Origin: Mesorhizobium sp. AR02
Lineage (GTDB): Bacteria > Pseudomonadota > Alphaproteobacteria > Rhizobiales > Rhizobiaceae
Length of the DNA: 64,000 bases
Assembly: GCF_024746835.1 (NCBI RefSeq)
Contig: NZ_CP080531.1
Span: 3,926,001-3,990,000 of the forward strand
Direction: 5' to 3'
Positions 8,974 to 18,220 of this stretch are shown piece by piece (position 1 is the stretch's first letter; each line of letters starts with the position of its first letter). A program made the position numbers and the translations under genes. The notes under the pieces are model-generated. The model was not told where the DNA came from. It ran no database searches and worked only from the letters and a program-made list of their open reading frames with translations.

Positions 8974-9390
8974 TTATTTCCCTGCCGGCACCAACCTGAA
9001 ATCCGGCAGCTCCCTCAACGCCAGCTCAGGCCCGGCGGGCGAGTAGACAACAAACAGCTGCATCGGCCCATCGCCGGTGTTCAGCGTTGAGTGAAACCGG
9101 CTCTCAGGCACGTAGATGGTGCAGCCGGGGCCGACCTTCTCGACCACCGGATTGCCCTTCTCGTCCTCGACCATCTGCTCGCCATGCCCCGAGATGACGA
9201 AGATGATTTCCTCCGCGCCTGGATGATTGTGGCGGGTGTGGCCCTTGCCTGACGGCAGGTCGACGACGCCGCCGGAAAAGCGCGTCGCGCCGTTCACTTC
9301 CGGAGCCACCGTCAGCGCCAGCCTGCCCCAGTCGAAACCGAAGGCGCTGACGTCCTTCGGGTAGACAAACACCTTGCTCTTGTCGGTCAT
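8974..9390 (-). CDS. Cupin-domain protein
   Basis: 138-residue single-domain cupin. The metal-binding cupin motif is visible as HTRHNHPGAEEIIFVISGHGE-like sequence (about residues 51-71, His-x2-His-x-His and Glu) and the second motif as ESRFHSTLNTG. No signal peptide, so cytosolic. The start at 9390 has an AAGAAGGG sequence 9 bases upstream; an alternative ATG at 9399 would overlap the upstream stop as ATGA. Last gene of an operon with a TIM-barrel protein and a UPF0261 protein. Likely an isomerase, sensor or small-molecule binding protein of that pathway; reaction unknown. Confidence 0.85.
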   Translation of the reverse strand: MTDKSKVFVYPKDVSAFGFDWGRLALTVAPEVNGATRFSGGVVDLPSGKGHTRHNHPGAEEIIFVISGHGEQMVEDEKGNPVVEKVGPGCTIYVPESRFHSTLNTGDGPMQLFVVYSPAGPELALRELPDFRLVPAGK

Positions 9391-9395
9391 CTCTC

Positions 9396-10262
9396 TCATC
9401 CCTTCTTTTTCTTCGTGGTCGCTTTGTCGCCGCCCAGTGTGACGGCCTTGAAATCGGCCGTCTGCCTGGCGATCGCCGCTTCCGCCGGCAATCGCTCCAT
9501 CGAGCTCGCGCCATAGAAGCCATGCAGGCCCTTGGCATGGGAGAGAATGTATCGGGCGTCGTCCGGCATCGAGATCGGACCACCATGGCAAAGCAGGATG
9601 ACGTCCTTGCGCACCGAGCGTGCGGCGTTGGCGATGGCGTCGATCGCGACAACGCAATCGTCGAGCGACCTGGCCGAGGTGGCACCGATCGAGCCGCCCG
9701 TCGTCACGCCCATATGGGCAACGACGATGTCGGCGCCGGCTTTGGTCATGGCGCGGGCTTCGTCGGGATTGAAGACATAGGGCGTGGTCAAGAGATCGAG
9801 CTTGTGCGCTTCGGCGATCATGTCGACCTCGAGCCCGAAGCCCATGCCGGTCTCTTCGAAACTCTGCCGCATGGTGCCGTCGAACAGGCCGATGGTGGGG
9901 AAATTCTGCACGCCGGAAAAGCCCATCGTTTTCAGCTCGGCCAGGAGCAGCGGCATGATGACGAAGGGGTCGGTGCCGTTGACGCCGGCCAGCACCGGCG
10001 TGTGTCTGACCACCGGCAGCACCTCATAGGCCATTTCCTTGACGATCTCGTTGGCATTGCCATACGCAAGCAGGCCGGCGGCCGAGCCGCGCCCAGCCAT
10101 GCGGTAGCGGCCGGAATTGTAGATGATGATGAGGTCGATGCCGCCGGCCTCCTCGGCCTTGGCCGACAGGCCGGTGCCGGCGCCGCCGCCGACGATCGGC
10201 ACGCCCTTGTCGATCATTCCCCGGAATTTCTTCAGTATGTCCTTGCGCGGTATTGCGGGCAT
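9396..10262 (-). CDS. TIM-barrel protein, phosphoenolpyruvate hydrolase-like family
   Basis: 288 residues; the first block [21 protein letters not shown] and the later [33 protein letters not shown] and [16 protein letters not shown] are conserved in the family annotated as phosphoenolpyruvate hydrolase-like or TIM-barrel enzyme (PF09370). The same domain forms the C-terminal half of plant Tm-1 and of related fungal proteins, whose N-terminal half is the UPF0261 domain encoded by the adjacent gene here. Start ATG at 10262, 11 bases after the UPF0261 stop; the frame is open further up but only inside that gene. Lysine-rich C-terminus. True reaction unproven. Confidence 0.82.
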   Translation of the reverse strand: MPAIPRKDILKKFRGMIDKGVPIVGGGAGTGLSAKAEEAGGIDLIIIYNSGRYRMAGRGSAAGLLAYGNANEIVKEMAYEVLPVVRHTPVLAGVNGTDPFVIMPLLLAELKTMGFSGVQNFPTIGLFDGTMRQSFEETGMGFGLEVDMIAEAHKLDLLTTPYVFNPDEARAMTKAGADIVVAHMGVTTGGSIGATSARSLDDCVVAIDAIANAARSVRKDVILLCHGGPISMPDDARYILSHAKGLHGFYGASSMERLPAEAAIARQTADFKAVTLGGDKATTKKKKG

Positions 10263-10273
10263 TTTTCTTGGTC

Positions 10274-11470
10274 TCACTGTCTGGCGATGTCGAGGAAAGC
10301 TGCGGTTGCCGCCTTGGCGAATTGGGGATCGTTGATGTGCAGCGGCAAGCGGGTGACGCGGCGCTTGGCATTCGGCTTGATCGTGCGTTCGATGGCTTCG
10401 AACAGGACGGCGTCGGCTTCGGGATCGAAAAAGGCGCCGCCTTCGATGTCGAGTGCCGAGACGCCCTTTTCCGGGATGAGAAAATGTAGCGGCCCTTCGC
10501 AATGGGCGAGCCTGGTGCCGATCCATTCGCCGATCGCGCGGCATTCCTGCGCCGTCGTGCGCATCAGCGTGACGTTCGGATTGTGCTCGTAGAACAGCCG
10601 GCCGCGATAGCGGTCCGGAATGGTCGAGGGCGCCCAGAAATTCACCATGTCGAGCGCGCCGACCGAACCGACATAGGGCAGCTTGCTACGGGCAATCGCG
10701 CCGAAGCGATCCTCCGTTGCCGGCAGCACGCCGCCGAACAGCAGGTCGCAGACCTCGGTCGTGGTGATGTCGATGACACCGGACAGAAGGCCGCTGTCGG
10801 CCAGCTTCTCCATGCTGCGGCCGCCAGTGCCGGTGGCGTGGAAGACCATGCAGTCGTAGGTCGAGCGAAGCTGGTCGGCGATGGCCGTCACGCAAGGCGT
10901 GGTGACACCGAACATGGTCAGCCCGATCGACGGCTTGCCGTCGGGCGACGGCGCCGGCCTGGCCGCCATGCCCGCTATCGCCTGGGCGGCATTGTGAAGG
11001 ACAACGCGGGAGAGACGGTTCAGCCCGGCCATGTCGGTCACCGACGGCATCATGTTGATGTCGGAGACATCGACATAAGGAGCGGTGTCGCCGGAGGCGA
11101 GCGTCGAGACCATGATTTTCGGCAGCCCAAGCGGCAGCGCGCGCATGGCCGATGTGATGATCGATGTGCCACCGCCGCCGCCAATGCCGATCACGGCGGC
11201 AATGTCGTTTCGCGATTGGACGAAACGGGTGAAGGCGACGCCCATGGCGGCAACCGCGGCGCCACGGTCCTCGCCGCCGAGCACGGCTGTGCTGCCGTCC
11301 GGGTGATGGCCGGCAATTTCCTTCGCGGTGATGTCGACGGGGATGGTTGCGTCGCGCGTGCCGACGTCGACACGGGAAACGGCGGCGCCGGTAGCGGCAA
11401 TCGCATCGGCCAGGAAGGCGAGTTCCTCGCCCTTGGTGTCCGCTGTGCCCACGACATAAATGCGCTTCAT
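10274..11470 (-). CDS. Tm-1-like ATP-binding (UPF0261) protein
   Basis: 398 residues. It opens with [20 protein letters not shown], the conserved N-terminal nucleotide-binding element of UPF0261/Tm-1-like proteins, and contains the Gly-rich [15 protein letters not shown] and [15 protein letters not shown] blocks. The tomato Tm-1 resistance protein carries this domain N-terminal to a TIM-barrel domain; here the two are separate neighbouring genes. The chosen start at 11470 is the ATG directly before that motif, with upstream ATGs giving a non-conserved extension. First gene of the operon and divergent from a TetR regulator 51 bases away. Biochemical function in bacteria unknown. Confidence 0.85.
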   Translation of the reverse strand: MKRIYVVGTADTKGEELAFLADAIAATGAAVSRVDVGTRDATIPVDITAKEIAGHHPDGSTAVLGGEDRGAAVAAMGVAFTRFVQSRNDIAAVIGIGGGGGTSIITSAMRALPLGLPKIMVSTLASGDTAPYVDVSDINMMPSVTDMAGLNRLSRVVLHNAAQAIAGMAARPAPSPDGKPSIGLTMFGVTTPCVTAIADQLRSTYDCMVFHATGTGGRSMEKLADSGLLSGVIDITTTEVCDLLFGGVLPATEDRFGAIARSKLPYVGSVGALDMVNFWAPSTIPDRYRGRLFYEHNPNVTLMRTTAQECRAIGEWIGTRLAHCEGPLHFLIPEKGVSALDIEGGAFFDPEADAVLFEAIERTIKPNAKRRVTRLPLHINDPQFAKAATAAFLDIARQ

Positions 11471-11498
11471 GGGCGGTTCCCAGGTCATTGCAAATTTT

Positions 11499-11533
11499 TG
11501 AGACGCGCGTATCATATTGACATGGATGTCTCA
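11499..11533. promoter_or_regulatory. Divergent promoter region with TGAGAC/GTCTCA inverted repeat
   Basis: TGAGAC (11499-11504) and GTCTCA (11528-11533) face each other across 23 bases in the 51-base gap between the UPF0261 gene and tetR-like gene, running into the first codons of the latter. A possible binding site for the TetR protein; weak evidence. Confidence 0.3.
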
Positions 11534-12208
11534 CGTCAACGATCCACTGCAAGCAGCGACGCCGAGCGGGGAAGCGGCGAGGCCGCCGAGCGCGGACCCC
11601 GGGCGCGCACGAAAAGGCTGATGCTGGAGACGGCGACATGGCTGATGCAGGCGGGCGTTACGCCGTCGGTCAGCGAGGTAGCCGAGGCGGCCGAGGTTTC
11701 CCGCGCCACTGCCTATCGCTATTTCCCGAGCCAGGCGGCATTGGTGCAGGCCGTCGTTGACGAGGGGCTGGGGCCAATCCTGACCTGGCAGTCGACCTCT
11801 CTCGATGCCGAACGCCGAGTCGCTGAATTGTTCGACACGGCCATGCCGCGCATCGAGGCTTTTGAAGCGACGTTCAAGGCGGCGCTGAAGCTGTCGCTCG
11901 ATCAATGGGCACGACGCCAGGCCGGCACGCTGGGCGGCGAGCCGGCCTTCACGCGCGGTCATCGCGTCGATTTGCTGCAGGAGGCGATCGCGCCGCTCAA
12001 GGGCCACTTGCCGCCGCGCGACTTCAAGCGCCTGGCGCAGGCGCTGTCGCTGATCTTCGGCGTCGAGGTGCTGATCGTTCTCAAGGATATCTGGGGCCTG
12101 GACAGCCGCGGGACGAGGTCTGTCGCGCAATGGGCGGCGGGGGTGCTGGTGCGGGCCGCGATGGCCGACTCGGCGATCGGTGGAGAGATGCCGCCAAGTG
12201 CGGGATGA
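11522..12208 (+). CDS. TetR family transcriptional regulator
   Basis: 228 residues. A basic, disordered first 30 residues is followed by the TetR helix-turn-helix, readable as [21 protein letters not shown] (about residues 50-70) and then QAALVQAVV. The remaining C-terminal ligand domain has no recognisable subfamily. The start ATG at 11522 lies only 51 bases from the start of the divergent UPF0261 gene, so it probably represses that operon and itself. The open frame continues far upstream but there it is antisense to the UPF0261 gene. Confidence 0.85.
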   Translation: MDVSRQRSTASSDAERGSGEAAERGPRARTKRLMLETATWLMQAGVTPSVSEVAEAAEVSRATAYRYFPSQAALVQAVVDEGLGPILTWQSTSLDAERRVAELFDTAMPRIEAFEATFKAALKLSLDQWARRQAGTLGGEPAFTRGHRVDLLQEAIAPLKGHLPPRDFKRLAQALSLIFGVEVLIVLKDIWGLDSRGTRSVAQWAAGVLVRAAMADSAIGGEMPPSAG

Positions 12209-12211
12209 CAT

Positions 12212-12230
12212 TATCTGGTTCGACCAGATA
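12212..12230. promoter_or_regulatory. TGGT-N3-ACCA operator, site 3
   Basis: TATCTGGT-TCG-ACCAGATA, perfect 8-base arms and 3-base spacer. Its core CTGGTTCGACCA is identical to site 5 at 29083-29094, 17 kb away. Confidence 0.65.
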
Positions 12231-12388
12231 GTTGAGCCAGATGCTGATCTTAATGGCGATACGGAGCCGGAAACAAGGCCGTTGCATATCAAGGAGTAGG
12301 AAAAACAAGATAAAACAGACAGATGCTGCGCCGAATGGCTTATCGTGCCGCCCTTGATCGCTCAAGAAAGAACTTGACGTCTATCTAG

Positions 12389-12406
12389 AATTGGTAATAC
12401 CAGATT
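12389..12406. promoter_or_regulatory. TGGT-N3-ACCA operator, site 4, over a possible -10 box
   Basis: AATTGGT-AAT-ACCAGATT. Its 15-base core ATTGGTAATACCAGA (12390-12404) matches site 6 (29262-29276) at 14 of 15 positions. The TAATAC in the centre could be the -10 of a promoter with TTGACG at 12374-12379, so binding here would block transcription of the sugar ABC operon. Confidence 0.6.
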
Positions 12407-12566
12407 AGGAGCGATAAAGCGGATCGAAAGTGAGGGCTGCGATCCATTTTCCGGCAGGGCGAGGAGGCCCTAAGCCGGAGAAATGCCATCACCGGAGGAA
12501 CTACCAGGGCCGACCACGCTGCCGGCTCGCATGACAAGGGTAGAATGCGCACCAGGGAGGAACATT

Positions 12567-13883
12567 ATGCGCAAGATAATGACCAGCGTGCTTGCTGGTA
12601 TCGGCCTGACGCTTGCCTACGGAACATCCGTCCACGCGCAGGACAAGGAACTCACCATTTTCTGGGCGGAATGGGATCCTGCGAACTATCTGCAGGAGCT
12701 CGTCAACGACTATACGGCCGAGACCGGTGTGAAGGTCACGGTGCAGACCACGCCATGGCCCGATTTCCAGACCAAGGCCTTCACCGAGTTCAACGCGCAT
12801 GGCGACGCTTACGATCTGGTCGTCGGTGACTCACAATGGCTGGGCGCCGGTTCGACGCAGGGCCACTATGTCGATCTGACCGACTTCTTCAACCAGCACA
12901 AGCTCACCGACGTGATGGCGCCCGCGACCATCAAGTATTATGCCGAATACCCTGGCGGTTCCGGCAAATACTGGGCGATCCCGCTGGAAGGGGATGCGAT
13001 CGGCTGGTCCTATCGCAAGGACTGGTTCGAGGACCCAAAGGAGAAGGAAGCCTTCAAGGCGAAGTACGGTTACGACCTCGATGTGCCGAAAACCTATGCG
13101 CAGTTGCGCGACATCGCCGAGTTCTTCCACCGTCCGGACCAGAAGCGGTACGGCGTCGCCATCTACACCGATAATTCCTATGACGCGATGGCGATGGGCG
13201 TCGAAAGCGCCATCTTCAGCTACGGCGGCGATCTCGGCGACTATGCAAGTTACAAGGTCGACGGCATCACCAATTCGAAACAGGCCGCCGCCGGCCTCGA
13301 AATGTACAAGGATCTCTACAAGTTCACGCCTCCCGGCTGGGGAAAGACCTTCTTCGTGGAGGACAACCAGGCAATCACCGGCGGTCTCGCCGCGATGAGC
13401 ATGAACTTCTTCGCCTTCTTCCCGCCGCTGGTGAACAAGGCCACCAACCCCTACGCCGACGTGACGGGTTTCTTCGCCAACCCGGCCGGCCCGGACGGAA
13501 AGCGCTTCGCCGCTCTCGGCGGCCAGGGAGTTTCGGTCGTCTCGTATTCGAAGAACAAAGACGAGGCGATGAAGTTCCTTGAGTGGTTCATCAAGGACGA
13601 GACCCAGAAGAAGTGGGCCGAGCTCGGCGGCTACACCTGTAGCCAGGCCGTGCTGAAGTCGGAAGCCTTTCAGAAGGCCACGCCTTACAACAAGGCGTTC
13701 TACGACACGATGTTCATGGTCAAGGACTTCTGGGCGACGCCTGAATACGCCGAAGTGCTCGATCAGCTGAACCAGAACATCTATCCGTTCGTGGTCGGCG
13801 GAAAGGGCACCGCCCAGGAAGCGCTCGACAAGACCGCCGCCGACTGGAAGGCGACGTTCACCAAGTACAATCGTTACAAGTAA
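12567..13883 (+). CDS. Sugar/polyol ABC transporter substrate-binding protein (SBP_bac_1)
   Basis: 438-residue extracellular binding protein of the maltose-binding-protein superfamily. Start at 12567, 6 bases after a GGAGG box (12556-12560), gives a Sec signal peptide ending VHAQ. Mature protein begins DKELTIFWAEWDPANYLQ; SBP_bac_1 features follow (GDAYDLVVGDSQWLGAG, GKYWAIPLEGDAIGWSYR). It is followed by a stem-loop and then two permeases, a small membrane protein and two ATPases. Two operator palindromes lie upstream. Ligand uncertain: sugar, polyol or glycoside; the operon design with two ATPases recalls rhizobial glycerol/polyol systems. Confidence 0.9.
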   Translation: MRKIMTSVLAGIGLTLAYGTSVHAQDKELTIFWAEWDPANYLQELVNDYTAETGVKVTVQTTPWPDFQTKAFTEFNAHGDAYDLVVGDSQWLGAGSTQGHYVDLTDFFNQHKLTDVMAPATIKYYAEYPGGSGKYWAIPLEGDAIGWSYRKDWFEDPKEKEAFKAKYGYDLDVPKTYAQLRDIAEFFHRPDQKRYGVAIYTDNSYDAMAMGVESAIFSYGGDLGDYASYKVDGITNSKQAAAGLEMYKDLYKFTPPGWGKTFFVEDNQAITGGLAAMSMNFFAFFPPLVNKATNPYADVTGFFANPAGPDGKRFAALGGQGVSVVSYSKNKDEAMKFLEWFIKDETQKKWAELGGYTCSQAVLKSEAFQKATPYNKAFYDTMFMVKDFWATPEYAEVLDQLNQNIYPFVVGGKGTAQEALDKTAADWKATFTKYNRYK

Positions 13884-13895
13884 GCATCACAGCCA

Positions 13896-13929
13896 GAATG
13901 CCGGAGGAGGATTTCCCCCTCCGGCATTC
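13896..13929 (+). terminator. Stem-loop after binding-protein gene
   Basis: GAATGCCGGAGG (13896-13907) and CCTCCGGCATTC (13918-13929) form a perfect 12-bp stem with a 10-base loop, followed by CTGTTTT. It lies between the binding protein and the first permease and is likely an attenuator or mRNA-stabilising hairpin that raises binding-protein yield. Confidence 0.75.
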
Positions 13930-13950
13930 CTGTTTTCAGGGAGACGCTCG

Positions 13951-14856
13951 TTGGCTTCGGTAGCCCTCACCCATCTCGATCCTGCCTCAAGGGCCGCCGC
14001 GCGCGGCTGGTCGGATCTGACCATCCGCAACATGTTCATCATCCCGACGCTGGCGTTCCTGATCGTCTTCAACATCTTTCCGCTGATCTATTCGCTGGGC
14101 TATTCCTTCACGAACTTTGCAGCAAACCGGAGCGAACCCTGGCAGTTCGTCGGCTTGCAGAACTACCGTGAGCTGCTCAGCGACGATCATATCTGGTCGA
14201 ATTTCGTCATCACGGCGAAATACGTCATCGTCTCCGTGGCCGGCCAGATGATCGTCGGCTTCGGCCTCGCCCTTCTGCTCAACCGCAGCTTTCCGATGAA
14301 GGGCTTGATCACCACGCTTTTGCTGCTGCCGATGATGATGTCGGCGGCCGTTGTCGGCTTGTTCTGGCAGCTGCTCTACAGTCCGTCCTGGGGCCCGATC
14401 AACTATGTCTTCGGCCTTGGCGACTTTGCGTGGCTCTCCAATCCCGACAGCGCTCTTTACGCCGTCGCGATCACCGACATCTGGATGTGGTCGCCGTTCG
14501 TCATGCTGCTCTCGCTTGCCGGCCTCTCTGCCGTGCCGCAGCATCTCTACGAGGCCGCCGCGATCGACCGCGCAGGTTGGTGGTACACCTTCACCCGCAT
14601 CACGTTGCCGCTGGTCTCGCCGATCCTTTTGATCGCGCTGATCTTCCGTACTATGGAAGCCTTCAAGACCTTTGACATCGCCTACACGATGACGACCCAG
14701 CCGACCGCCGAGCTCATTGCGATCCGGCTCTACAAGCAGGCCTTCCAGCAGTGGGACACCGGCAAGTCCTGCGCGCTGGCCTATATCGTGCTGATCATGG
14801 TGCTGGCCATCACCAACCTCTACGTCAAGTACCTCAACAAGGTGAAGGAGCGTTGA
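13951..14856 (+). CDS. Sugar ABC transporter permease (MalF-like)
   Basis: 301 residues, six membrane helices. TTG start at 13951 preceded by CAGGGAGA; the first ATG downstream would remove the N-terminal region. The family EAA loop is readable as LYEAAAIDRAGWWYTFTRITLPLVSP near residues 198-224. The stop lies 1 base before the next permease. Inner-membrane half-channel with the MalG-like protein. Confidence 0.9.
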   Translation: MASVALTHLDPASRAAARGWSDLTIRNMFIIPTLAFLIVFNIFPLIYSLGYSFTNFAANRSEPWQFVGLQNYRELLSDDHIWSNFVITAKYVIVSVAGQMIVGFGLALLLNRSFPMKGLITTLLLLPMMMSAAVVGLFWQLLYSPSWGPINYVFGLGDFAWLSNPDSALYAVAITDIWMWSPFVMLLSLAGLSAVPQHLYEAAAIDRAGWWYTFTRITLPLVSPILLIALIFRTMEAFKTFDIAYTMTTQPTAELIAIRLYKQAFQQWDTGKSCALAYIVLIMVLAITNLYVKYLNKVKER

Positions 14857-14857
14857 G

Positions 14858-15814
14858 ATGGCTGCAGTTCGTACAAGCAGCGAAATCGCGCTCAACCGCG
14901 TCGCCATCGTCTCGGTGCTGATCGCGACGCTGATCTTCCTGGCGCCGATCTACTGGATCGCCTCGACGGCGTTCAAGCCGAAGGAACTGGCGATCACCGT
15001 GCCGCCCACCGTGCTGTTCCAGCCGGAGGTCACGCCGTTCATTCGTCTGTTCACCAAGCGCGTACAGATGCAGAAGGCCGTCGACCCGCAAGTCTACGAG
15101 GCCGCGCCTTGGTGGGAGAAGCGCATCTATGATGGCGGCGAGCGGGTGCTGAAGGTCGGCAAGGACGTGCAGCTTTCGCAGTATCCCAACCGGTTTATGA
15201 ACAGCCTGATCGTGGCGATCATCAGCACGGTACTCGCCGTCGGTATGGGAACCTTCACAGCCTACGGCTTCTCGCGTTTCAAGATCGCCGGCGAGGCGGA
15301 CCTGCTGTTCTTCATCCTATCGACGCGCATGCTGCCGCCGGTGGTCGTGGCGATCCCGATGTTCCTGATGTACCGGCTGGTCGGCCTCAACGATTCGCAT
15401 ATCGGGCTGATCATTCTCTACGTCGCCTTCAACCTCTCCTTCTCGGTCTGGCTGATGAAGGGCTTCATGGACGAGATCCCGAAGGAATATGAGGAGGCGG
15501 CGCTGGTCGACGGCTACACGCGTATGCAGGCCTTCTTCAAGATCGTGCTGCCGGAGGCTGCGACCGGCATCGCCGCCACCGCCGTCTTCTGCTTCATCAC
15601 CGCCTGGAACGAGTATGCCTTCGCGCTGATCATGACCAACCGGCGTGCGCAAACCGCGCCGCCCTTCATCCCCAGCCAGATCGGTTCCGGTCTACCGGAC
15701 TGGACCACGATCGCGGCGGGCACCTTCCTGTTCCTGTTGCCGGTCGCGATCTTCACCTTCCTGCTGCGCAACCACCTGCTTCGCGGCGTGACCTTCGGAG
15801 CGATCCGCAAATGA
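14858..15814 (+). CDS. Sugar ABC transporter permease (MalG-like)
   Basis: 318 residues, six helices. Start one base after the upstream stop, with AAGGAG in the end of the previous gene. EAA loop: YEEAALVDGYTRMQAFFKIVLPEA. Compared with MalG it carries a longer segment (about residues 45-105) between helix 1 and helix 2 that should be periplasmic, including WWEKRIYDGGERVLKVGKD. Overlaps the next small gene by 4 bases (ATGA). Confidence 0.9.
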   Translation: MAAVRTSSEIALNRVAIVSVLIATLIFLAPIYWIASTAFKPKELAITVPPTVLFQPEVTPFIRLFTKRVQMQKAVDPQVYEAAPWWEKRIYDGGERVLKVGKDVQLSQYPNRFMNSLIVAIISTVLAVGMGTFTAYGFSRFKIAGEADLLFFILSTRMLPPVVVAIPMFLMYRLVGLNDSHIGLIILYVAFNLSFSVWLMKGFMDEIPKEYEEAALVDGYTRMQAFFKIVLPEAATGIAATAVFCFITAWNEYAFALIMTNRRAQTAPPFIPSQIGSGLPDWTTIAAGTFLFLLPVAIFTFLLRNHLLRGVTFGAIRK

Positions 15815-16032
15815 GCTTTCGCGCGGTCAATGAGAAGTACCTTTTGCCGGCTTCACAGATACTCATGGTGCTGGGCATCGTCGCGCTCTGCCAACCGTGG
15901 AGCCTTGGCCTGCATTCCTATGGCGTGACGATCATCCTGATCGGGCTGATCGGCTTCAACATCACCTCCAAAATTGCGCCGGAGCGCGCGGAGGAAACCG
16001 GCGCCACGACGCATGGGGGGGCCCGGCAGTGA
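15811..16032 (+). CDS. Small two-helix membrane protein of ABC operon
   Basis: 73 residues with two hydrophobic stretches (about residues 13-30 and 36-50) and a polar tail. It overlaps the upstream permease (ATGA, 15811-15814) and the downstream ATPase (GTGA, 16029-16032), so it is certainly translated with the operon. No family recognised; polyol-type ABC operons in rhizobia often carry a small membrane protein of this size next to the permeases. Possible accessory subunit or assembly factor; function unknown. Confidence 0.8.
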   Translation: MSFRAVNEKYLLPASQILMVLGIVALCQPWSLGLHSYGVTIILIGLIGFNITSKIAPERAEETGATTHGGARQ

Positions 16033-17135
16033 CGCAGATCGAACTTCGCGGCATCGAGAAATTCTTCGGCGCCGTCCAGGTCATCCACAATCTGAACCTT
16101 GCTATCGCCGACAACGAGTTCATCGTGCTGCTCGGCCAGTCCGGCTGCGGCAAGACGACGACGCTGCGCGCGATAGCGGGGCTCGAGACGATCGACCAGG
16201 GCGACATCCTGATCGATGGCAAGCCGGTGCAGCACCTCAAGGCCGCCGACCGCGACATCGCAATGGTGTTCCAGTCGTTCTCGCTCTACCCACACATGAC
16301 GGTGTTCGAGAACATCGCCTTTCCGTTGCGCGCAACGCGCATGGGCAGCGACGAGGTCGACAAGTCGGTTCGCGAGGTCGCCCGGGTCCTGCGCATCACC
16401 GACCTGCTCGGCAAGAAGCCGTCGGCGCTCTCCGGCGGCGACATGCAGCGCGTAGCGATCGGCCGCGCGCTGGTGCGGCGGCCGAAGGCGATGCTGATGG
16501 ACGAGCCGATCGGTGCGCTCGATGCCAAGCTGCGCGAGGAGATGCGGGCCGAGATCAAGCGGCTGCACATCAAGCAGGGTTCGACCACGATCTACGTCAC
16601 CCACGATCAGATCGAGGCAATGAGTCTCGCCGACCGCATCGTCATCATGCATGAGGGCTTCATCCAGCAGGTCGGCACGCCGGACGAGGTCTATTCGCAC
16701 CCCGCCAATTTGTTCGTGGCCCAATTCGTCGGCAGTCCGGTGATGAACGTCGCCGACGCGAGCGTTGCCGAAGCGGCCAGCGCCGCCACTGTCACGATCG
16801 GCGATGCGCCGGCGGGTTTCGAGTTCCCGCGTGAGCTCTTGTCCAAGCTCAACGGCCACGCCGCCAATGGCGGGCTGACGCTGGGTATCCGGCCCGAGGG
16901 CGTGCTCGTCCGGCGCGATGCCGCGCCCGGCTACATGCCGGTCGAGGCGCATATCATCGAGCCACTCGGCTCCTTCGACGTTGTCGACCTCAAGGTCGGC
17001 TCCAAGATGCTGCGCGCCCGCACCAAGGCCGGCTATGTCGCCGGTCCCGGCGAGAAGGTCCATGTCCGCATCGATCCAGAGCAGGCACATTTCTTCGATA
17101 CGGCAAGCGGCAAGTCATTGGGGGTGAGGCTGTAA
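16029..17135 (+). CDS. Sugar ABC transporter ATP-binding protein 1 (MalK-like)
   Basis: 368 residues, GTG start overlapping the previous stop. Walker A GQSGCGKTT (about residues 37-45), Q-loop VFQSFSLYPHMTV, signature LSGGDMQRVAIGRAL, Walker B AMLMDEPIGALD, switch VTHDQ. The signature has Asp in place of the usual Gln of LSGGQ. A C-terminal OB-fold (TOBE) regulatory domain fills residues 240-368. Its stop overlaps the start of a second, different ATPase by one base, so the transporter probably uses an ATPase heterodimer. Confidence 0.9.
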   Translation: MTQIELRGIEKFFGAVQVIHNLNLAIADNEFIVLLGQSGCGKTTTLRAIAGLETIDQGDILIDGKPVQHLKAADRDIAMVFQSFSLYPHMTVFENIAFPLRATRMGSDEVDKSVREVARVLRITDLLGKKPSALSGGDMQRVAIGRALVRRPKAMLMDEPIGALDAKLREEMRAEIKRLHIKQGSTTIYVTHDQIEAMSLADRIVIMHEGFIQQVGTPDEVYSHPANLFVAQFVGSPVMNVADASVAEAASAATVTIGDAPAGFEFPRELLSKLNGHAANGGLTLGIRPEGVLVRRDAAPGYMPVEAHIIEPLGSFDVVDLKVGSKMLRARTKAGYVAGPGEKVHVRIDPEQAHFFDTASGKSLGVRL

Positions 17136-18220
17136 TGGCCCATATCGAACTGAAGAACATCACCAAGAAGTTCGGTGGCCACACCGCGCTGACAAGCCTC
17201 AACCTCGACATCGCCGATGGCGAGTTCTTCGTGCTGCTCGGCGAGACGGGGGCCGGCAAGACGACGACGCTGCGGTTGATCGCCGGTCTCGAAAAACCCA
17301 GCGAAGGGCAAGTCCTGATCGACGGCGTTGACGTTGCCGACTGGGGTGCGGCCGAGCGCGATGTGGCGCTGGTGCTGCAGCAATATTCACTCTATCCGCG
17401 CTACACGGTGCGGGAGAACCTTGAGTTCCCGCTGAAGCCGAAGATCCGCCGGCTGCCCGATGCCGAGATCAAGGATCGCGTCGATCGCGCCGCTCGTACA
17501 CTACGGATCGAGCATCTGCTCGACCGCAAGACCGACCGGCTGTCGGGCGGCGAGATGCAGCGTGTCTCCATCGGCCGCGCCATCGTGCGCAAGCCGCGCG
17601 TGTTCCTGATGGACGAGCCGCTGTCGGCGCTCGACGCCAAGCTGCGCGAGGCGCTGCGCACGGAACTCAAGAACCTGCAGATACAGCTCGGCGCCACCTT
17701 CCTGTTCGTCACCCACGACCAGATCGAGGCAATGTCGATGGGCGACAAGGTCGGCGTCTTGAACCACGGCCGCATCGTTCAGACCGGCACGCCGCACGAG
17801 ATCTACAACAATCCGCGCGACACCTATGTGGCGAGCTTCGTCGGCTCACCGCCGATGAACCTCATCGACGGCAGGCTGGTGAACGGCCGCGCTGTGATGG
17901 CGCCGTTGAATTTCGAACTGCCCTTTTCAGGGGGAGCCAGGACGAGCGGGGCGACCGAGGGGCGCCCGCTCGTCTTCGGCATCCGTCCGGAGGATGTCTA
18001 CCTGGAAAGCGGTGCGCCTGTGGAGGCGCGCGTCCATGATGTCGAGAACCATGGCGTCGAAAAGATCCTGACGTTGCGGGTCGGCGAGACGACACTGCGC
18101 GCCACGGTGCCGGCCAGGACCGATGTCGCCATCGAGCAGCCGGTGCGCTTTGCCTGGAACCCGGACAAGGTGGTGCTGTTCGACAAGGGCAGCGGTGTCA
18201 GCTTGCGGCACGCAGGGTAA
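17135..18220 (+). CDS. Sugar ABC transporter ATP-binding protein 2 (MalK-like)
   Basis: 361 residues. Walker A GETGAGKTT, Q-loop VLQQYSLYPRYTV, signature LSGGEMQRVSIGRAI (Glu in place of Gln), Walker B VFLMDEPLSALD, switch VTHDQ and a C-terminal TOBE-type domain. Paralogue of the preceding gene, overlapping it by one base (TAATG). Both keep all catalytic motifs apart from the variant fifth signature residue. Last gene of the operon. Confidence 0.9.
   Translation: MAHIELKNITKKFGGHTALTSLNLDIADGEFFVLLGETGAGKTTTLRLIAGLEKPSEGQVLIDGVDVADWGAAERDVALVLQQYSLYPRYTVRENLEFPLKPKIRRLPDAEIKDRVDRAARTLRIEHLLDRKTDRLSGGEMQRVSIGRAIVRKPRVFLMDEPLSALDAKLREALRTELKNLQIQLGATFLFVTHDQIEAMSMGDKVGVLNHGRIVQTGTPHEIYNNPRDTYVASFVGSPPMNLIDGRLVNGRAVMAPLNFELPFSGGARTSGATEGRPLVFGIRPEDVYLESGAPVEARVHDVENHGVEKILTLRVGETTLRATVPARTDVAIEQPVRFAWNPDKVVLFDKGSGVSLRHAG

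Larger units (their letters stand above)
12209..12566. other. Upstream region of sugar ABC operon
   Basis: 358 bases without a gene between the TetR stop and the binding-protein start. It contains two TGGT-N3-ACCA palindromes (12212-12230 and 12389-12406). The second overlaps a possible promoter TTGACG (12374-12379) / TAATAC (12395-12400). No small gene with a ribosome-binding site seen. Confidence 0.7.

Noticed and set aside
10502..11521. Long N-terminal extension of the TetR gene
   Set aside because: The extension is antisense to the UPF0261 gene and has no domain; the TetR domain starts properly at 11522.
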